This document shows positions 56,598-64,000 of a DNA stretch of 64,000 nt, one piece after another. Origin of the DNA: Bacteroidales bacterium. GTDB taxonomy: Bacteria > Bacteroidota > Bacteroidia > Bacteroidales > JAIOZK01. The notes beneath the pieces are model-generated. The model was not told the origin of the DNA. It saw only the letters and a program-made list of their open reading frames with translations, and did no database searches. Every line of letters begins with the position of its first letter. The first letter of the stretch is position 1. The position numbers and the translations under genes are program-made. Where the stretch lies: positions 124,001 to 188,000 of the forward strand of contig JAIOZK010000001.1 of NCBI GenBank assembly GCA_021740625.1, written 5' to 3'.

Positions 56598-59336
56598 TTA
56601 CAGGTCCAGTGTCATTTGCCAGCTATCATTCTCATCCCCTTCGGTCTTTGTATTCGTTTTGATTTCGGATTCATTGCTGGCATGTTCATTACTTTCCACG
56701 TTCTTTTCAGTATTTTCATTTCCCTTCAACTGATCTTCCGTTTCTGCAACTTCAGGCTGATCTCCGTTTTCTTTTTCCGGCTCCTGATAAGGCAGGGGAT
56801 CGATCAGTTTGATATTCCGGATCTCTTTCCCGGAAGCTCTTTTGCCCCTGGCTGAAATGCTTTTCACAGCAATAAATTCATGCAATTCAACAATCTCATC
56901 CTCAACAGGTTTTTTAGCTTTTTGCACAAATTCAATCTTAACCCTGGGATAAACATCCAGTGAAATGGCAAGCATTTCCGAATCCCTGTGATCGCCTATA
57001 AAACCGAAATCCTTGTTTATTGCAATATTTTCCTCAAGTTGGAATCGCTTAACATAATATTTTTGTTGATCTCCTTCATAATAAACCACAGAAATGATCT
57101 TTGTAGGATCAAATTTCTGTATCATGATCATACCTTCATCAAAGTGGGTAGAAACATCGTAATGGGTAAACTTCAGGTAACCCTCTTTCATTATGGTGAG
57201 TATCTTATCCTGTCCCCTGAAAGCGCCCAGGTATATACCTCTTTCGTCGGTATTTAGTCTTTTCACGGTATCATCATACCATATATCGATGGCACCGAGG
57301 GTGGAAACGCCTTCTTCCTTTTTCACGATATCCCGGATGGAATGTCTTGTCAGTATATTTCCTTTCGCTCCGCGCCCTTTGATGGCAAGCTCGCTGAAAT
57401 CAAATTCAAAAGACAGCTTCCTCAACTTGGGTTTGGGGCGATGATAGATCTTCACCACTTCTGCTTCTCCGTTGGGATTGGCTGTAAAATAAAGGGTCTT
57501 AGTCCCTTTGGTACCTTTTGTCAGATTGTATTCCTTGTCGCGGGTAACGCCCAGCACGGGAAATCTTTTAATATAAATATTTCCACGATAGCCATCCCTG
57601 TATATCATGTTGTAAATGGTGCGGTCGTCATTTCTTTTGAAGACATCGATGTGTAGCACATTTTTCCCCACGAAAGTCTTGGGTGCCACTTTGGTTACCA
57701 CAAATGTACCATCCTCCCTGAAGACAATCAAATCGTCGATATCGGAACAATCGCAAACGTATTCATCTTTCCGCAGGGATGTTCCGGCAAAACCCTCCTC
57801 CCTGTTCACGTAGAGCTTCTGTGTGGCAGCAGCCACCATACTCGCTTCTATGGTATCAAAATTTCGGATCTCCGTTTTTCTTTCCCTGTCCTTGCCATAT
57901 TTCTTTTTGATTTGCCTGAAATAATTGATTGCAAAATCAATGAGATTATCGAGATGGTTCTGGACCTCCTCAATTTCACCTTCGATGGCTTCGATCTGCT
58001 GCTTTGTTTTGTCGGAACTGAATTTGGAAATCCGCTTGATCCGGATCTCTGTCAGTTTTACAATATCCTCCCTGGTAATTTCTCTTTTAAACTTATCCTT
58101 AAAAGGATCAAGACCTTTGTCGATGGTTTCCAGCACAGATTCCCAGGTCGTGCATTTTTCAATCTTGCGGTATATCCTTTCTTCGATGAATATTTTTTCA
58201 AGCGACAGGAAATGCCATTCTTCTTCAAGTTCAAACCTGTGGATCTCCAGTTCCTTTTTCAACAGGCTTACGGTATTGTCAGTAGAGATTTTCAGTATAT
58301 CACTGACTCCTATAAACTGTGGCTTTCCATCATATATCACACAACAATTGGGAGAAATGGAGACTTCGCAATTGGTAAAAGCGTAGAGTGCATCAATGGT
58401 TTGATCGGGCGAAATGCCCTGGTTCAGGTGAATATTGATCTCGACATGTTCGGCGGTGTTGTCGTCAATCTTTTTTACCTTGATCTTGCCTTTGTCGTTG
58501 GCAGCAACAATGCTGTCGATCAGGCTTGTTGTAGTGGTTCCGAATGGTATCTCGGTAATCGACAGGGTTTTATTGTCTACTTTGTTGATTTTAGCTCGCA
58601 GCCGGATCCTGGAACCTCTTAATCCGTCATTATACTTTGTAAAATCTCCCATACCACCTGTCAGGAAATCAGGGAATAATTCAAATTCCTTTCCCTGCAG
58701 GAAGCGAATAGAAGCATCTATGAGTTCATTGAAATTATGAGGTAAAATTTTGGAAGCCAGTCCCACAGCGATTCCCTCAACCCCCTGTGCAAGGAGAAGC
58801 GGAAATTTCACAGGCAGTGTCAGGGGTTCTTTGTTCCGGCCATCATAGGATGCTTTCCATGCAGTGGTTTTGGGATTAAAAACAACTTCAAGCGCAAATT
58901 TTGAAAGCCGTGCTTCAATGTACCTGGGTGCTGCGGAACTATCCCCCGTGAGCACATTGCCCCAGTTACCCTGGGTATCGACCAGCAATTCTTTTTGGCC
59001 GAGTTGCACCAGGGCATCCCCGATGGAAGCATCACCATGCGGATGATACTTCATGGTATGACCGATGATATTGGCTACTTTGTTGTAACGCCCGTCATCA
59101 AGCTCTTTCATGGCATGCATGATCCTGCGCTGAACAGGCTTCAGGCCGTCTATCACATCAGGCACTGCCCGTTCCAGTATGACATAAGAAGCATAATCAA
59201 GAAACCAGTTCTCATACATACCCGAAAGCTTCAGGGCTTTGTACATTTCACCCTGTGATGCAGTTGTTTCTTCCTGGTTTTCCTGAATTTCTTCTTCGTT
59301 CTGTTCTTCCGTATTCTTGTTTTCCTCTTCCGCCAT
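56598..59336 (-). CDS. parC: DNA topoisomerase IV subunit A (ParC-type)
   Basis: This protein of about 912 residues has the type IIA topoisomerase breakage-reunion domain with the catalytic Tyr in AAPRYIEARLS. The quinolone-region motif is KYHPHGDASIGDALVQLGQ with GNWGN, which I recognise as the Bacteroidota ParC form rather than GyrA. A coiled coil, a beta-propeller-like C-terminus and a Glu/Asn-rich tail follow. The ATG at 59336 is preferred; the longer TTG start at 59360 would overlap the upstream gene. parE is not in the window. Confidence 0.9.
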   Translation of the reverse strand: MAEEENKNTEEQNEEEIQENQEETTASQGEMYKALKLSGMYENWFLDYASYVILERAVPDVIDGLKPVQRRIMHAMKELDDGRYNKVANIIGHTMKYHPHGDASIGDALVQLGQKELLVDTQGNWGNVLTGDSSAAPRYIEARLSKFALEVVFNPKTTAWKASYDGRNKEPLTLPVKFPLLLAQGVEGIAVGLASKILPHNFNELIDASIRFLQGKEFELFPDFLTGGMGDFTKYNDGLRGSRIRLRAKINKVDNKTLSITEIPFGTTTTSLIDSIVAANDKGKIKVKKIDDNTAEHVEINIHLNQGISPDQTIDALYAFTNCEVSISPNCCVIYDGKPQFIGVSDILKISTDNTVSLLKKELEIHRFELEEEWHFLSLEKIFIEERIYRKIEKCTTWESVLETIDKGLDPFKDKFKREITREDIVKLTEIRIKRISKFSSDKTKQQIEAIEGEIEEVQNHLDNLIDFAINYFRQIKKKYGKDRERKTEIRNFDTIEASMVAAATQKLYVNREEGFAGTSLRKDEYVCDCSDIDDLIVFREDGTFVVTKVAPKTFVGKNVLHIDVFKRNDDRTIYNMIYRDGYRGNIYIKRFPVLGVTRDKEYNLTKGTKGTKTLYFTANPNGEAEVVKIYHRPKPKLRKLSFEFDFSELAIKGRGAKGNILTRHSIRDIVKKEEGVSTLGAIDIWYDDTVKRLNTDERGIYLGAFRGQDKILTIMKEGYLKFTHYDVSTHFDEGMIMIQKFDPTKIISVVYYEGDQQKYYVKRFQLEENIAINKDFGFIGDHRDSEMLAISLDVYPRVKIEFVQKAKKPVEDEIVELHEFIAVKSISARGKRASGKEIRNIKLIDPLPYQEPEKENGDQPEVAETEDQLKGNENTEKNVESNEHASNESEIKTNTKTEGDENDSWQMTLDL

Positions 59337-59350
59337 TTGCTTCTTCCGCC

Positions 59351-61399
59351 TTATTTCCAAAGTCTGATAATTGCAATTTCACCAGCCAGAAATGTGAGTG
59401 CTAAAATAATAAATAACTTCCAAAAACGGGTGCCTTTGTTAATATCTGTTACCGCTTTGGTGACAGATACATTTTCGTTTTTAAGCACTGAAATATTGGG
59501 TTGTCCCAATTCTTTTATTTTATTTTCCAGGCGATCCGGATCATATACTTCCAGGTTGGATTCCTTGCGATTGTAATTGAATGAAATCCCGTCAATTATT
59601 TTATTTTCGAAGAGAACCTGGAAATTACCGGCCTTTTTGATCTGGTCATGCGGATCCACATAGGTTCGGAAGTTCTTACTGCTCAATCCCGGAATAAATT
59701 CAAAATCACTGTTGGCATCAGCGATCCTGATCACATCATCTTCTCCGCCGGATGAAAAATCGATCTCAATCTCATACGTCTTGCCAATATCATATGATAA
59801 GTTTTTTTGTTCGCCAGCCGACAAAGCAATTTTATACATAACCGGAACAAAAAGGGCATGCCTGACAAAGTTTCCGGATTTATCATCAAAAGGAACATTG
59901 GATACGAATACATCACCTTTTTCAAAAGAGGCGCCGGATAAAAACACATTACCATTCTGCAAAGTTATCAGAGGGGTTTGAGAAATCCGGGTGCGAGAAG
60001 TTTGCCTGTAGTGTAATTGGGAAACGGGCAAATCCATATTGTCGGGAACTTCTTCAAAAACATCATCAAAGAAAGGATCCTGCAGGTTTAGATAATCCAC
60101 TTTTACCTTTGCAGTGTCCAAAACAGTGAACTCGTTCAGGCCGAAGTCGGAAAGAAGCCCGTTATATCCAGACAATGCTATATCTTCTGATGACGGAACG
60201 ATCAGGACCGATCCGCCATTCCTGACAAACTCCACTGATGCATTCTGTAATCCGCTGGGAATACTCTCGAGGTGACTTAAGATCAGAAGACCGTATTGAT
60301 TGATACTTGAATAATCGAGCTGATTCAGGCGCACAGCATGCAGCAAAAAGCCGGTATCATTGTCAAACAAAGCATTTATGTAGGGATTTCGGGCTTCCTG
60401 GTAGACTTCCAGAATATCAATCTCTGGCTCTGCACGCATTGTTACGAAATAAGTATCATCGAATGAAACCGGGTAATCGTTCAGGGAAACATATCCCTGC
60501 AACAGTCCTGCCTGGTGCACAGTGAACTGCAAATTGGCAAGCGCTGATGCATTTTTTTTGATATCAATGCTTGCAACCGCGCGTTGCCTCTGGTTAAGAT
60601 TTAATTTCAGTGGCAGTTTCTCAACATCGGACTCGGAATTGTTTCTAACCCTGACAAAAAGATCTACCTCCTGTCCGGGTAAAATAATAGGATCTTCAAT
60701 CCAACAGGAATCAATAAAAAGGTTCTCGAATGCATGTGGCCGGAGCGGTACAAGGAAAACACGCTGATTCGTATCGAATGTAATTTTTTCTAAATCCGAG
60801 GAAACTTGCTGGAAATCTGAGATCAGGTATATGAGTTTATTATATGACTTACTTTCTGACAGTTGCGATGATGAGCGCTCCACAACTCCTGAAAGGTAGC
60901 GGAAGTCAGGTGATATTCCGGTTTCATCTGCAAAATCTGTAAAATCTTCCAGGGAAACAAAACTGCGGTGCCTGCCAGAAAAATCATTGGTGATAAGTTG
61001 GAATTTATCAGAAGCTTTGAATGAAGCAGCGATATCAATAGCCTTGTCGCGAGCTTCCTCGATCAAAACTCCATCGACAGACTCACCCTGCATAGAGAAT
61101 GAATTATCAATATAAATCAACACGGATGATGATTCCTCGGGATTGATCATTGAGTTGGGAGAAGGTATATAAGGTTGCGCAAATGCCAGCACAATGCAAA
61201 TGATGGCCATTATCCTCAGCAGCAAAAGAATCAGATGTTTGAGCCTTGACCTCCGTTTCGTCTTTCGTTGCAATTCCCGCAACAATTTCACATTGGAAAA
61301 ATATTCCTTCCTGTACCTCCTGAAGTTGAAGAGATGTATGATGATCGGAATGGAAATGGCCGCCAGGGCATACAAAAAACCGGGATTTACAAATTGCAT
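59351..61399 (-). CDS. BatA-type von Willebrand factor A membrane protein
   Basis: This 682-residue protein starts with the BatA N-terminal signature (QFVNPGFLYALAAISIPIII, then HLFNFRRYRK) and two membrane segments. A VWA domain follows with the MIDAS motif IDNSFSM. A long extracytoplasmic part and a final membrane segment near the C-terminus (FWKLFIILALTFLAGEIAII) complete it. Its stop lies 14 bases before the parC ATG, so it heads a likely four-gene operon. Bat-like proteins have been linked to stress tolerance in Bacteroidota; the role here is unknown. Confidence 0.85.
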   Translation of the reverse strand: MQFVNPGFLYALAAISIPIIIHLFNFRRYRKEYFSNVKLLRELQRKTKRRSRLKHLILLLLRIMAIICIVLAFAQPYIPSPNSMINPEESSSVLIYIDNSFSMQGESVDGVLIEEARDKAIDIAASFKASDKFQLITNDFSGRHRSFVSLEDFTDFADETGISPDFRYLSGVVERSSSQLSESKSYNKLIYLISDFQQVSSDLEKITFDTNQRVFLVPLRPHAFENLFIDSCWIEDPIILPGQEVDLFVRVRNNSESDVEKLPLKLNLNQRQRAVASIDIKKNASALANLQFTVHQAGLLQGYVSLNDYPVSFDDTYFVTMRAEPEIDILEVYQEARNPYINALFDNDTGFLLHAVRLNQLDYSSINQYGLLILSHLESIPSGLQNASVEFVRNGGSVLIVPSSEDIALSGYNGLLSDFGLNEFTVLDTAKVKVDYLNLQDPFFDDVFEEVPDNMDLPVSQLHYRQTSRTRISQTPLITLQNGNVFLSGASFEKGDVFVSNVPFDDKSGNFVRHALFVPVMYKIALSAGEQKNLSYDIGKTYEIEIDFSSGGEDDVIRIADANSDFEFIPGLSSKNFRTYVDPHDQIKKAGNFQVLFENKIIDGISFNYNRKESNLEVYDPDRLENKIKELGQPNISVLKNENVSVTKAVTDINKGTRFWKLFIILALTFLAGEIAIIRLWK

Positions 61400-61631
61400 A
61401 AAAAGTGTTGCTGAAATTTATTAATAAACAGCACGAAGGTAAGAATATTGTCAGAGGGTGTTTTGTGTTTTGTGTTCTTCAATCCTTCATCGGTGTTCGG
61501 ATATTCTCTTTCAATTGTTTCATTGTTCTATTTTTCCTGTTTTCAGTCGAGGATCTTCGCCCGCAGGAAATAATTTCGAATCTTGATGATACACCATTTT
61601 TAAACACTATATATCTCCTGTGGGTTTAAAA
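61400..61631. other. Non-coding spacer upstream of the BatA-like gene
   Basis: No coding sequence or RNA gene is recognised. It contains whatever promoter drives the minus-strand BatA-parC run, but no clear TAnnTTTG pair was found. Confidence 0.4.
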
Positions 61632-61672
61632 TTAAAACAGCGAGAGCCTTGCTGGAAGCGAGGTTCTCGCTG
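61632..61672 (-). terminator. Intrinsic terminator after the rubrerythrin-like gene
   Basis: A 16-bp stem (61638-61653 with 61657-61672, two G-T pairs) is followed on the minus strand by TTTTAATTTT. It belongs to the same hairpin family as 41951-41983. Confidence 0.8.
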
Positions 61673-61698
61673 CCAGCATCTTACTGCAATAAAAATCC

Positions 61699-62154
61699 TT
61701 AGTTTTCCCTCAGAACATACTCGTCATATTCCAGTTCAAAGCGCAGCTTATGTTTTGATTCTTCAAGTGCCAGACCATTGAACAAATCCTTCATTTTACC
61801 TGTCGGGGCTTTGGCTGCCAAATTTGTATATAACTTGAAAGCTGATTTTTCTTTCTTCATGGCGATCATAAGCGCTTCCTGGTATGACATATTGGGATGC
61901 GGTTCCACATCCACCAGATAATCAGCGATCTTCAAATCTCTGATCTCGGTATCCCTGACTTCAAACGTACCGGTTTCTTTAACATTCATCAGTTTCTTTT
62001 TGTGCCCCATTTCCTCTCCGGCAAATTGAGTAAACACTTTTTTCATTTCCTCATTGGATGCATTGTTTGCAAGTTCGGTATAAAAATCCACAGCTTCCTG
62101 CTCTGAATTGATCGCAAAATCAAGAATGTCGTCGATATTTTTAAATTCTTCCAT
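61699..62154 (-). CDS. Rubrerythrin-like ferritin-family protein
   Basis: This 151-residue four-helix protein has the diiron ligand pattern of the rubrerythrin erythrin domain: NSEQEAVDFY, EEMGHKKKL, KKEKSAFKLY and LEESKHKLRFELEYD. The C-terminal rubredoxin domain of classical rubrerythrin is missing. A peroxide-reducing or iron-handling role under oxidative stress is likely. A TATCTTTG box (complement of 62193-62200) may be its promoter. Confidence 0.87.
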   Translation of the reverse strand: MEEFKNIDDILDFAINSEQEAVDFYTELANNASNEEMKKVFTQFAGEEMGHKKKLMNVKETGTFEVRDTEIRDLKIADYLVDVEPHPNMSYQEALMIAMKKEKSAFKLYTNLAAKAPTGKMKDLFNGLALEESKHKLRFELEYDEYVLREN

Positions 62155-62245
62155 TATATTGAATGTTTGTTGATTATTTACAGTAGATACTACAAAGATA
62201 AATTATCCTTGAAATTAATTACATACATATGGCTAAATTAACAGG

Positions 62246-62286
62246 TAAATAAAAAGCTACCCTGATACGATCCCAGAGTAGCTTTC
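62246..62286 (-). terminator. Intrinsic terminator after hppA
   Basis: On the minus strand AAAGCTAC-x-CTG pairs with CAG-x-GTAGCTTT and is followed by TTTTATTT. It lies 21 bases beyond the hppA stop. Confidence 0.85.
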
Positions 62287-62306
62287 TCATCAAATAAGCT
62301 TTATGC

Positions 62307-64000
62307 CTATTCGTCTGCTTTATTTTTCTTTATCTGTTGCTTAATACGCATCCCGTAGAAAGAGCGGTATGCAAAGAACAATCCTGCAACCAGGAATACC
62401 AGGCCGATGATGGGAGAATAATTGGTCCTGCCAGATTTTTCTGCATGCATGATCATTTCAATGGCTATCTCTGCTGCAAGCAATCCAAACAAAGTGGAAA
62501 ACTTGATGATGGGATTCAGTGCAACAGATGATGTATCCTTGAAAGGATCACCTACAGTATCTCCTACAACCGTTGCTTCATGAAGTGGTGTATCCTTTTC
62601 TTTCAGATCCACTTCCACGACTTTCTTGGCATTGTCCCAAGCACCGCCGGCATTGGCCATGTACATGGCCTGGAAGAGGCCGAACACAGCAATGGATATC
62701 AGGTATGAAACAAAGAAGTTGGGATCGAAGAACGCAAAGGCCAATGTCAGTGAGAAGATCACGCCGAATATATTCCACATCCCCGACTGGGCATATTTGG
62801 TACAAATCTTTACCACATTTTTGGAATCCTGCATATCGGCTTCTTTTTTGTCCAGATTGATGTGTTTCTTGATAAATTCAACAGCACGGTAAGCGCCAGT
62901 TGTAACCGCTTGCATGGAAGCACCTGTAAACCAGAAGATCACGGCACCTCCTGTAATAAACCCGAGGATTACCTGGGGATCGGTGAGTTCGAGTTGCAGC
63001 AATCCCACCTTCTTCAAAAGAAGAATGATGGAGAATATCATGGTTGTTGCACCGATCACCGCTGTACCGATCAGCACAGGTTTTGCTGTAGCTTTAAATG
63101 TATTTCCTGCCGAGTCATTTGCTTCGAGATGGTATTTTCCTTCTTCAAAATTAGGTTCAAAACCGTAATCATTTTTAATATCTTCTTTGATATTCGGAAT
63201 CTGTTCTATTCTGGAAAGTTCAAATACTGACTGCGCATTGTCGGTCACAGGCCCATAACTGTCAACCGCAATGGTAACAGGCCCCATACCCAGGAATCCG
63301 AATGCCACCAGCCCGAAGGCGAATATAGATGGGTAAATCATAAATTGATCCATTCCGAGTGTACTTACAAAAAAAGCACCTACCATTAATAATACTATGA
63401 CAAGGCCTTTCCAGAAGGCACTGAAATTTCCGGCAACGATACCTGACAGTATGGTCAGGGAAGCACCACCTTCACGCGAAGCGGTAACAATTTCCTGCAC
63501 ATGCCGTGAACCGGAACTGGTAAATGCTTTTGTAAATTCGGGGATAATGGCCGCTGCCAGGGTTCCAAAGCTGATGATGGTAGCCAGCTTCCACCAGAGG
63601 TCAGTAACGACTGCCCCGTCGGTCATGGTCAAATTCCCTATCAGCACGTAACTTACGATAAATGTCACAACAACAGATAGCAGTGAAGTGATCCATACCA
63701 GCGAGGTCAGTGGTATTTCAAAATTAAATTTTTTCGATTGTCCAAAACGTGCTTTTGAAACACCCTGGTTAACATAATATGAAAGCAGGGAGGTGAAGAT
63801 CATCAAAATCCTCATGGCAAAGATCCAAACGATTAGCGTTGCCTGAAACTCAATGCTGGGGATTGCAAGCACGATAAAAGCGATAAGCGCCACACCGGTT
63901 ACACCGTAAGTTTCAAACCCGTCTGCTGTGGGTCCCACGCTATCGCCGGCGTTATCACCGGTACAATCAGCAATTACACCAGGATTTCTGGGATCATCTT
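62307..64000 (-). CDS. hppA: Membrane-bound ion-translocating pyrophosphatase, 5'-truncated by the window edge
   Basis: The frame is open to 64000 and reads DDPRNPGVIADCTGDNAGDS before VGPTADGFETYG, the substrate-binding signature of the family, so the GTG at 63938 is internal. About ten membrane segments follow, with a second active-site block (GPVTDNAQSVFEL) and GGAWDNAKK. The enzyme couples PPi hydrolysis to export of H+ or Na+. At the position that separates K+-dependent (Ala) from K+-independent (Lys) enzymes the sequence is GNTFKA, which by eye suggests K+ independence. A loop of about 40 residues between the two blocks (ELSRIEQIPNIKEDIK onward) is longer than in classical forms. Confidence 0.95.
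   Translation of the reverse strand, partial: DDPRNPGVIADCTGDNAGDSVGPTADGFETYGVTGVALIAFIVLAIPSIEFQATLIVWIFAMRILMIFTSLLSYYVNQGVSKARFGQSKKFNFEIPLTSLVWITSLLSVVVTFIVSYVLIGNLTMTDGAVVTDLWWKLATIISFGTLAAAIIPEFTKAFTSSGSRHVQEIVTASREGGASLTILSGIVAGNFSAFWKGLVIVLLMVGAFFVSTLGMDQFMIYPSIFAFGLVAFGFLGMGPVTIAVDSYGPVTDNAQSVFELSRIEQIPNIKEDIKNDYGFEPNFEEGKYHLEANDSAGNTFKATAKPVLIGTAVIGATTMIFSIILLLKKVGLLQLELTDPQVILGFITGGAVIFWFTGASMQAVTTGAYRAVEFIKKHINLDKKEADMQDSKNVVKICTKYAQSGMWNIFGVIFSLTLAFAFFDPNFFVSYLISIAVFGLFQAMYMANAGGAWDNAKKVVEVDLKEKDTPLHEATVVGDTVGDPFKDTSSVALNPIIKFSTLFGLLAAEIAIEMIMHAEKSGRTNYSPIIGLVFLVAGLFFAYRSFYGMRIKQQIKKNKADE

Overview
The window looks like chromosomal DNA of a Bacteroidota bacterium, probably class Bacteroidia. 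The evidence is type IX secretion features (type A and type B C-terminal sorting domains, a PorP/SprF protein), promoters of the Bacteroidota form TTTG-N19/20-TAnnTTTG, a general lack of Shine-Dalgarno sequences, a Bacteroidota-type ParC, and a tricorn-like S41 protease. No prophage, insertion sequence, CRISPR array, rRNA operon or antibiotic-resistance gene is visible. Genus cannot be fixed from sequence reading alone. Both ends cut through genes: a spermidine-synthase-like membrane protein on the left and a membrane pyrophosphatase on the right.

Region 1 (1-7952) holds the truncated spermidine-synthase-like protein, an AmmeMemoRadiSam-type radical SAM enzyme with a possible export signal, a decayed fragment resembling a GIY-YIG nuclease, and a two-gene minus-strand operon of a secreted endonuclease/exonuclease/phosphatase protein and a giant AsmA/TamB-like protein. 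Region 2 (7953-24377) is the accessory part and the most interesting. It holds a sigma-70-family factor translationally coupled to a membrane-anchored TPR protein, a secreted TPR-CHAT protease-like protein, a type IX cargo with dockerin-like and cohesin-like parts, a soluble orphan histidine kinase, a TlpA-like thioredoxin, a 17-PKD-domain surface protein with a type B sorting domain, an unknown exported protein and a PorP/SprF protein. Three of these genes (sigma factor, type IX cargo, kinase) have the same two-block element upstream, GGGTTACM-N12-NVSGAAT with identical spacing. This suggests an autoregulated sigma regulon in this locus.

Region 3 (24459-40010) is housekeeping: tRNA-Val, rpsU-xerC-hpf, then tRNA-Thr-Tyr-Gly-Thr-tuf-tRNA-Trp-secE-nusG-rplKAJL-rpoB-rpoC and a DUF3467 gene. 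Intrinsic-terminator-like hairpins sit between rplL and rpoB and, overlapping the rpoB stop codon, between rpoB and rpoC. They could adjust the polymerase-subunit to ribosomal-protein ratio. rpoB appears to start with TTG.

Region 4 (40011-45671) is gene-poor. It has a nested palindromic element of about 198 bp, a TPR lipoprotein-like gene, a broken small gene, 55-bp tandem repeats abutting the stop of a tricorn-like S41 protease, and an 11-unit hexanucleotide repeat. Region 5 (45672-64000) holds an AddA-like helicase-nuclease and TamB on the minus strand, divergent tsaD, a minus-strand operon of a BatA-like protein, parC, a flavodiiron protein and a lipoprotein, then a rubrerythrin-like protein and the truncated hppA.
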